Source: an uncultured Sutterella sp.
GTDB lineage: Bacteria; Pseudomonadota; Gammaproteobacteria; Burkholderiales; Burkholderiaceae_F
Length of the DNA stretch: 64,000 nucleotides
Assembly: GCA_944392755.1 (NCBI GenBank)
Contig: CALXXT010000061.1
Span: forward strand, 17,625 to 81,624
Direction: 5' to 3'
Shown in pieces: positions 58,507-64,000 of this stretch. The first letter of the stretch is position 1, and every line of letters begins with the position of its first letter. The notes beneath the pieces were generated by a model. The model was not told where the DNA came from. It ran no database searches and worked only from the letters and a program-made list of their open reading frames with translations. Position numbers and translations under genes: made by a program.

Positions 58507-60325
58507 GGCGCTCCTCACGCTGCGCGGACTTTCGGTGGAAGCGTCGGGCGCTCGGACCCCGACCGCGCCCGTCTGCGGCGTCGGCTTTGAGATTCGCCCC
58601 GGGGAGTCGCTTGCGCTTGTCGGGGAGTCGGGATGCGGGAAGAGCCTCACGGCGCTCGCCCTCATGCGGCTCCTTCCGCCCGGACTGCGCGTGACGGAGG
58701 GCGAAGCGCGGTGGCGGGGGCGGGACCTTCTGCGGATTTCAGAGTCCGAGATGGAGAAGGTCCGCGGAGCCGAAATCGCCTTTATCTTTCAGGAGCCCTC
58801 GACGAGCTTCAACCCCGTGATGACGGTGGGCGAGCAGGTTGCCGAGGCGATTCTTGCGCATCGGCCGATCCCCAAGCGCGAAGCCTTGCGCGAGGCGCTC
58901 GAGTGGCTGCGGCGCGCGGAGATTCCGGATGCGGAGCGCTGCCTGAGGGCTTTTCCTCACGAACTCTCGGGAGGCTTGAAGCAGCGCGCCATGATCGCCA
59001 TGGCGCTCGCCGCGCGCCCGAAGCTCATCATTGCCGACGAGCCGACGACGGCGCTCGACGTCGTCACGCAGGCGGCCGTGATTCGGCTTCTGCGGCGCCT
59101 GCAGCGCGAAGCGGGGCTCGCGATGCTCTTCATCACCCACGACATGGCGCTTCTGCCGGAAGCGGCCGACCGCGTCGCCCTCATGTATGCGGGCGAGATC
59201 GTCGAGACGGCGCCCGTCGAAGCGTTCCTGCGGGCGCCGAAGCACCCCTACGCGCGGGCGCTTCGAGCGGCGCTGCCGGGACGCGCGCCCGGAGTGCCCC
59301 TCGCCGCGCTTGGGGGAAGCGTTCCTTCGGCGCTTCCTCCGCTTTCGGCCCGAGTCGGGTGCATCTTTGCTCCGCGCTGCCCCTCGGCGAAGCCCGCCTG
59401 CTTCAAGCGTCGTCCGCCTCTCGTGCGGTTTTCGTCCGAGTCGACGGTCCTCTGCTTGGAGGCGAAGCGCCTTGCGGCTTGCGCTCCGGAAGAAAAAAGG
59501 CGCGAAGAAGCGTTCGTCGGCGAACGCGCGCAGGAAGCGCTCCTTCGCGTCGAGGCGCTCTGCGCCTCGACGCCTCCGCGCGGCTGGCTGGCTCGGAGAC
59601 CGGGCGAAGTCATTCTCCGCGACGTCTCCTTTGCCGTGCGTCCGGGCGAAACGCTCGCCCTGGTGGGCGCTTCGGGCAGCGGAAAGACGACGACCGCGCT
59701 CGCCATGCTCGGCCTCATCCCGTCGGGGTGGCGCACGTCGGGGCGGATTGCGGCGGCCGGCGAGGCGTTCGAGGCCGCCGCGCGCCGCACGCGCAGGTTC
59801 CGGCAGCTGGTGCAGCCCGTCTTTCAGGATCCCTATGCGTCGCTCGATCCCCGCATGAGCGTGCGCGAGATTTTGGCCGAGGGACTCACGGCGCTCCGCC
59901 CGGAATGGGACGCCGTGAAGCGCGATGCGCGCATGCGGGAGGTTCTCGCCGAAGTGGGGCTTGAAGCCGACGTGCTCTCTCGGCTTCCGCACGAATTTTC
60001 GGGAGGACAGCGCCAGCGCATCGCCATCGCTCGAGCGCTCGGGCCCGGGCCGCGGGTGCTGGTTCTCGACGAGCCGACGTCGGCCCTCGACGTCTCGGTG
60101 CAGGCGCGCGTGCTCAATCTCCTTGACGACCTGCAGCGCCGCGAGGGCCTCGCCTATCTCCTCATCACCCACAATTTCGGCGTGGTTGCGCACGCGGCCC
60201 ATTCGGTCGCCGTCATGGAGGCGGGCCGCATCGTCGAGTCGGGGCCGACCGACCGCGTGTTGCGCGCGCCGCAATCGGAGGCGGCCAAGCGGCTCTTGGC
60301 GAGCGTGCCCGTCATCGAGGAGTAA
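58499..60325 (+). CDS. ABC transporter ATP-binding protein with two nucleotide-binding domains (YejF-like)
   Basis: The 608-residue protein joins two complete ABC domains of the OppD and OppF types. Domain 1: Walker A GESGCGKS, signature LSGGLKQRAMIAMAL, Walker B LIIADEPTTALD. Domain 2: GASGSGKTT, EFSGGQRQRIAIARAL, VLVLDEPTSALD. The cysteine-containing oligopeptide C-terminal motif (VGCIFAPRCPSAKPAC) follows domain 1. ATG 58499 has GGAGG 6 bases upstream, inside the end of the preceding gene. It is convergent with ruvB, with a 9-base gap and no visible terminator. Confidence 0.95.
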   Translation: MSEALLTLRGLSVEASGARTPTAPVCGVGFEIRPGESLALVGESGCGKSLTALALMRLLPPGLRVTEGEARWRGRDLLRISESEMEKVRGAEIAFIFQEPSTSFNPVMTVGEQVAEAILAHRPIPKREALREALEWLRRAEIPDAERCLRAFPHELSGGLKQRAMIAMALAARPKLIIADEPTTALDVVTQAAVIRLLRRLQREAGLAMLFITHDMALLPEAADRVALMYAGEIVETAPVEAFLRAPKHPYARALRAALPGRAPGVPLAALGGSVPSALPPLSARVGCIFAPRCPSAKPACFKRRPPLVRFSSESTVLCLEAKRLAACAPEEKRREEAFVGERAQEALLRVEALCASTPPRGWLARRPGEVILRDVSFAVRPGETLALVGASGSGKTTTALAMLGLIPSGWRTSGRIAAAGEAFEAAARRTRRFRQLVQPVFQDPYASLDPRMSVREILAEGLTALRPEWDAVKRDARMREVLAEVGLEADVLSRLPHEFSGGQRQRIAIARALGPGPRVLVLDEPTSALDVSVQARVLNLLDDLQRREGLAYLLITHNFGVVAHAAHSVAVMEAGRIVESGPTDRVLRAPQSEAAKRLLASVPVIEE

Positions 60326-60334
60326 GCGCTTGCT

Positions 60335-61396
60335 TTAGATTTCGTCCTTTTCGGAAAAGAGCGACGGAAGGCTGAAGCGCTCGCGTGCGGGCTCAAGAAG
60401 TCCGAAGTGCTTCCAGGCGAGGGGAGCCGCGACGCGGCCGCGGGGCGTGCGCTGCAGGAATCCCTGCTGGATGAGATAGGGCTCGACCACGTCTTCGAGC
60501 GTTTCGCGGTCTTCGCCGATCGCCGCCGCAAGATTGTCGATTCCGACGGGACCGCCCGAGAATTTCTCGAGAATCGTGAGAAGAAAGCGCCGGTCGATGA
60601 AGTCGAGCCCGAGCGGGTCGACTTCAAGCATGCCGAGCGCGGCCGAAGCGACCGCCCGCGTCACGACGCCGTCGTGCTTCACTTCGGCATAGTCGCGCAC
60701 GCGGCGCAGAAGACGGTTCGCGACGCGGGGCGTGCCGCGGCTGCGGCGCGCGATTTCCATCGCGCCTTCGGGCTCGATCTCGACGCCGAGGAGACGCGCC
60801 GAACGGCGAACGATCGCGGCGAGCTCTTCGGGCGCGTAGAACTGAAGCTGATTGACGATTCCAAAGCGGGCCCGAAGCGGATTCGTGAGCGACCCCGCGC
60901 GCGTCGTCGCGCCGATGAGCGTGAAGGGCGGCAGGTCGATCTTGATCGATCGCGCGGCCGGGCCTTCGCCGATCATGATGTCGATCTGGTAGTCCTCGAG
61001 CGCAGGGTAGAGGATTTCCTCCACGACGGGAGAGAGGCGGTGAATTTCATCGATGAAGAGGACATCGTTCCGGTCGAGATTCGTCAGAATCGCGGCGAGG
61101 TCGCCCGGCCGTTCGAGGACGGGCCCCGAGGTCTGGCGCAGATTGACGCCCATTTCGGCGGCGACGATGTGCGCGAGCGTCGTCTTCCCAAGCCCGGGAG
61201 GCCCGAAGAGAAGCAGATGGTCCAGGGGTTCTCCGCGGCGGCGCGCCGCCGCGATGAAGATCTGGAGCTGCTCGCGCACGGCTTTCTGGCCGACGTAGTC
61301 GGCGAGCCGCGTCGGGCGCAAGGCGCGGTCGATGTTCTCCTCGTTGGGGCTCGAGGCCGTGCCTGCAATGAGACGCTCGTCTTGTTCGATGTCCAT
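60335..61396 (-). CDS. ruvB: Holliday junction branch-migration helicase RuvB
   Basis: RuvB is the hexameric AAA+ motor of branch migration. The 353-residue protein has [19 protein letters not shown], Walker [17 protein letters not shown] near residue 66, Walker [31 protein letters not shown] (sensor 1) and a C-terminal winged helix ([26 protein letters not shown]). It follows ruvA by 29 bases. Confidence 0.98.
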   Translation of the reverse strand: MDIEQDERLIAGTASSPNEENIDRALRPTRLADYVGQKAVREQLQIFIAAARRRGEPLDHLLLFGPPGLGKTTLAHIVAAEMGVNLRQTSGPVLERPGDLAAILTNLDRNDVLFIDEIHRLSPVVEEILYPALEDYQIDIMIGEGPAARSIKIDLPPFTLIGATTRAGSLTNPLRARFGIVNQLQFYAPEELAAIVRRSARLLGVEIEPEGAMEIARRSRGTPRVANRLLRRVRDYAEVKHDGVVTRAVASAALGMLEVDPLGLDFIDRRFLLTILEKFSGGPVGIDNLAAAIGEDRETLEDVVEPYLIQQGFLQRTPRGRVAAPLAWKHFGLLEPARERFSLPSLFSEKDEI

Positions 61397-61425
61397 TTTT
61401 GCCTATCTCCGAGCGAAGTAAGCGC

Positions 61426-62004
61426 TTAACGCGAGAGGGACTTGAGCGCGAGCCGAATGCCGTCCGAGACTCCGGTGTCTTCGGGAAGCTTCTTCACGGC
61501 GGCCGCGGCTTCGCGTTCCGAGTAGCCGAGCGCAACGAGCGCCGAAAGGATGTCGCGCGCGGCGCTCGAAGCGGGGGCGCTCGAGGCGCCCGCAAAGGCC
61601 GCGCCCGCGAGCTTGCCCTTCAGTTCGAGGAGAAGGCGCTCGGCCGTCTTTTTCCCGATGCCGGGCACGCGGGTGAGCAGTCCTGCTTCGCCCGATTCTA
61701 CGGCTTGGGCGAGCTGATCGACCGTGAGTCCCGAGAGCAGGGCAAGCGCGATGCGGGGGCCGACGCCCGAAATGCGGATGAGCGCGCGGAAGGCCTCGCG
61801 CTCGGCGGGCGTGGCGAAGCCGTAGAGGAGAAGCGCGTCCTCGCGCACGACGAAGTGCGTGAGCAGCGTGACCGACTCGCCTTCGGCGGGGAGCTTGCAG
61901 AAGGTCGACATCGGCACGTCGACCTCGTAGCCGACGCCGGCGACGTCGATGAGAATTTGCGGAGGCTGCTTCGCGAGAAGCTTTCCCGAAAGTCGTCCGA
62001 TCAT
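61426..62004 (-). CDS. ruvA: Holliday junction DNA-binding protein RuvA
   Basis: RuvA tetramers hold the four-way junction and recruit RuvB. The 192-residue protein starts [20 protein letters not shown], has two helix-hairpin-helix motifs ([15 protein letters not shown] and [19 protein letters not shown]) and a C-terminal RuvB-binding domain ([20 protein letters not shown]). Its ATG overlaps the ruvC stop (62001-62004). Confidence 0.97.
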   Translation of the reverse strand: MIGRLSGKLLAKQPPQILIDVAGVGYEVDVPMSTFCKLPAEGESVTLLTHFVVREDALLLYGFATPAEREAFRALIRISGVGPRIALALLSGLTVDQLAQAVESGEAGLLTRVPGIGKKTAERLLLELKGKLAGAAFAGASSAPASSAARDILSALVALGYSEREAAAAVKKLPEDTGVSDGIRLALKSLSR

Positions 62005-62600
62005 TTTTTCGTTTTTCCTTCTTCAGCAAAGCGGGTCCACGCCGACCGCGCGCCGCGCGAGGCGTTCCCGCGGCGGGCGACCGCGTAGCCGCGCGTCGTT
62101 CCGCCCATTTTCTCGAGCGCGCGGAGTCTCGCCGACTGCAGCGCGCAGAGGGCGCAGGCCAAGGCGTCCGCCGCATCTGCGCGCGGCGCCTCGTCGAGCT
62201 CAAGCAGGCGCTTCACCATGGTTTGAATCATGATTTTGTCGGCGCGCCCCGTTCCGGTGACCGCTTCCTTGATTTCGCTCGGCGTGAATTCTTCGACCGC
62301 CAGTCCCGCGGCCGCCGCCGCGGCAAGCGCCGCGCCCCGCGCTTCGCCGAGCCTCAGCGTGCTTTGAGGGTTCACGTTCACGAAGACGCGCTCGCAAGCG
62401 GCCGAACTCGGGCCGTGGAGCTCCGCCACCCGAGAGAGTTCCGAGAAAATGCGGCCGAGACGCTCGGCCAGGGGCGCGTCCTTCGGAGGTTCGATCACGC
62501 CGAAGGCGACCGCGCGGATGCGGTTCCCGTCCTCGACGAGCACGCCCCAGCCCGTGCGGTTGAGCCCCGGGTCGATGCCGAGAATGCGGCGGGCGGCCAT
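62001..62600 (-). CDS. ruvC: Crossover junction endodeoxyribonuclease RuvC
   Basis: RuvC cuts Holliday junctions. The 199-residue protein has the catalytic acidic residues of the RNase-H fold: Asp in [15 protein letters not shown] near residue 10, Glu in [19 protein letters not shown], and the C-terminal [15 protein letters not shown]. It lies 3 bases downstream of ffh. The roughly 25-residue tail after the usual end is basic. Confidence 0.96.
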   Translation of the reverse strand: MAARRILGIDPGLNRTGWGVLVEDGNRIRAVAFGVIEPPKDAPLAERLGRIFSELSRVAELHGPSSAACERVFVNVNPQSTLRLGEARGAALAAAAAAGLAVEEFTPSEIKEAVTGTGRADKIMIQTMVKRLLELDEAPRADAADALACALCALQSARLRALEKMGGTTRGYAVARRGNASRGARSAWTRFAEEGKTKK

Positions 62601-62603
62601 CGA

Positions 62604-64000
62604 TCAGCGGCGCAGGCCGCCCATGCCCCCCATGCCGGGGAAGCCGCCCATGCCGGGGAAGCCGCCGCCCATGCCGCCGAGGGCGCGCATCATGCGGCTC
62701 AGGCCGCCGCGCTTCATGCGCTTCATCACGTCGGCGGTCTGCTCGAACTGCTTCAGGAGTCGATTCACGTCCTGAACGGTGACGCCGGCGCCGGCGGCGA
62801 TGCGCTTCTTGCGGCTCGCCTTGATGAGCTCGGGCTTGCGGCGCTCCTGAGGCGTCATCGCATCGATGATGCCGAGCGTGCGGCGCACGTTCTTCTTGAC
62901 GTCCTCGTCGTTCACCTGGGCGGCCGCCTGCTGGAACTGAGCGGGAAGCTTCTCGAGAATCGAGGAAAAGCTTCCGATGCCGTTCACCTGAGCGAGCTGC
63001 GCGCGGAAGTCCGAGAGATCGAACCGATCGCCCGTCTTCATCTTGCGCGCGAGCTTTTCGGCTTCGGCGACGTTGATCGACTTCGTCACGTCCTTCACGA
63101 GACCGACGATGTCGCCCATGCCGAGGATGCGGCTTGCCATCGCCTCGGGGTCGAAGGGCTCGAACCCGCCCAGCTTCTCGGCCGTGCCGACGAACTTGAT
63201 GGGCTTGCCGGTCACGTGGCGCACGGAGAGCGCGGCGCCGCCGCGGCTGTCGCCGTCCGTCTTCGTGAGGACGATGCCCGTGAGGGGGAGGCGCTCATTG
63301 AAGGCCTTGGCCGTGTTCACCGCGTCCTGACCGAGCATGGCGTCGATCACGAAGAGCGTTTCGGCCGGCTTCAGGAACCCTTCGAGGTCGGCCACCTCCT
63401 GCATCATCGCCTCGTCGATTGCGAGGCGCCCGGCCGTGTCGACGATGAGCACGTCGTAGAAGCGACGGCGCGCTTCGTCGAGCGCCGCGGCCGCGATGTC
63501 GAGGGGCTTTTCCCCCGTGGTGCTCGGGTGCCAGGATGCGCCCGCCTGCTCGGCGACCGTGCGCAGCTGCTCGATGGCGGCCGGACGGTAGACGTCGCAG
63601 GAAACGAGAAGCACCTTCTTTTTCATCGTCTCGATGAGGAATTTGGCAAGCTTTCCGGCGGTCGTCGTCTTGCCCGCGCCCTGAAGGCCGGCGAGAAGGA
63701 TCACGGCGGGAGGCTGAACGCGCAGGTTGATCGAGCGTTCTTCGGGCGAGAGGTCGCCGCCGATGATGCGCGTCAGTTCGCGCTGCACGACTCCGACGAG
63801 CGCCTGGCCGGGGTTGAGGTTTCCAACGACCTCTTCGCCCATGGCGTCCGCCTTGATGCGGGCGAGCACCTCCCGCACGACGGGCAGCGCGACGTCGGCC
63901 TCAAGGAGGGCGAGGCGCACTTCGCGCAGCATCTCCTTCGTGTTGGCTTCGGTGAGGCGGGCTTGGCCGCGCATCGTCTTGACGATTTTCGCGAGGCGCT
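62604..64000 (-). CDS. ffh: Signal recognition particle protein Ffh, start outside window
   Basis: Ffh is the SRP54-type GTPase that directs membrane proteins to SecYEG. The frame runs off the window edge; the first visible residues RLAKIVKTMRGQARL match the family about 10 residues after its N-terminus, so the ATG at 63974 is internal. G-domain motifs are GLQGAGKTTTAGKLAKFL, DTAGRLAIDEAMM and TKTDGDSRGGAALS; the methionine-rich M domain ends GGFPGMGGMGGLRR. Length seen is 465 codons including the stop. Confidence 0.97.
   Translation of the reverse strand, partial: RLAKIVKTMRGQARLTEANTKEMLREVRLALLEADVALPVVREVLARIKADAMGEEVVGNLNPGQALVGVVQRELTRIIGGDLSPEERSINLRVQPPAVILLAGLQGAGKTTTAGKLAKFLIETMKKKVLLVSCDVYRPAAIEQLRTVAEQAGASWHPSTTGEKPLDIAAAALDEARRRFYDVLIVDTAGRLAIDEAMMQEVADLEGFLKPAETLFVIDAMLGQDAVNTAKAFNERLPLTGIVLTKTDGDSRGGAALSVRHVTGKPIKFVGTAEKLGGFEPFDPEAMASRILGMGDIVGLVKDVTKSINVAEAEKLARKMKTGDRFDLSDFRAQLAQVNGIGSFSSILEKLPAQFQQAAAQVNDEDVKKNVRRTLGIIDAMTPQERRKPELIKASRKKRIAAGAGVTVQDVNRLLKQFEQTADVMKRMKRGGLSRMMRALGGMGGGFPGMGGFPGMGGMGGLRR

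Overview
The window is a GC-rich chromosomal segment of a Gram-negative betaproteobacterium. The order nusB-region thiL-pgpA, the complete dcw division/cell-wall cluster ending in lpxC, the lpxC-(DciA-like)-secA-(ArgJ-like)-mutT run, yacG-zapD-coaE, rplU-rpmA-obgE, tol genes and ruvCAB-ffh are all typical of Burkholderiales. A large oxygen-sensitive-type dehydratase/reductase activase gene suggests an anaerobic or microaerophilic member such as Sutterellaceae; that placement is inference. I see no insertion sequence, prophage, integrase, CRISPR array or plasmid function, and base composition looks even, so this is core genome with a few unusual proteins rather than an island.

Layout. 1-3.4 kb: thiL (5' end outside the window), pgpA, pncC and a CNNM/CBS membrane protein, all forward. 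3.5-6.5 kb: pyrF and groES-groEL reverse, the chaperonins behind a near-consensus sigma-32 promoter. 6.7-13.2 kb: dacB forward, then dsbD, hemL and a PagP-like outer-membrane acyltransferase reverse. 13.3-13.7 kb: RNase P RNA. 13.8-32.4 kb: an unbroken dcw cluster (mraZ, rsmH, ftsL, ftsI, murE, murF, mraY, murD, ftsW, murG, murC, ddlB, ftsQ, ftsA, ftsZ, lpxC) with a three-repeat MraZ operator at its head. 32.4-39.2 kb: a greatly enlarged DciA-like protein (reverse), secA, a degenerate ArgJ-like protein and mutT. 39.2-42.1 kb: yacG, zapD, coaE, tRNA-Pro(CGG) and a polyprenyl diphosphate synthase, reverse. 42.2-46.1 kb: rplU, rpmA, obgE, proS forward. 46.2-53.7 kb: a 1,423-residue double-ASKHA activase, tolA, tolR, tolQ, ybgC, reverse. 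53.8-60.3 kb: a four-gene peptide-type ABC importer forward. 60.3-64 kb: ruvB, ruvA, ruvC and ffh (start outside the window) reverse.

How the genes fit together. The dcw cluster supplies peptidoglycan precursors (MurC-F, DdlB, MraY, MurG) and the divisome (FtsL, I, W, Q, A, Z); zapD adds an FtsZ cross-linker and tolQRA the outer-membrane constriction machine. Outer-membrane lipid A is served by lpxC and the PagP-like enzyme. The polyprenyl synthase feeds isoprenoid quinone synthesis.

Most noteworthy observations: (1) ftsI carries an in-frame amber codon at 16914-16916 that separates the SxxK and SxN motifs from KTG, although PBP3 is normally essential; (2) the PagP-like protein retains the His/Asp-Ser residues but has a second, C-terminal beta-barrel-like domain; (3) the DciA-like protein between lpxC and secA has about 515 extra residues containing a duplicated module; (4) the gene in the argJ position has lost the ArgJ signature motifs; (5) the activase gene is preceded by a perfect 14-bp operator-like palindrome; (6) the ABC importer has a binding protein with a hydrophobic segment at each end; (7) three intrinsic terminators sit almost against the start of the next same-strand gene.
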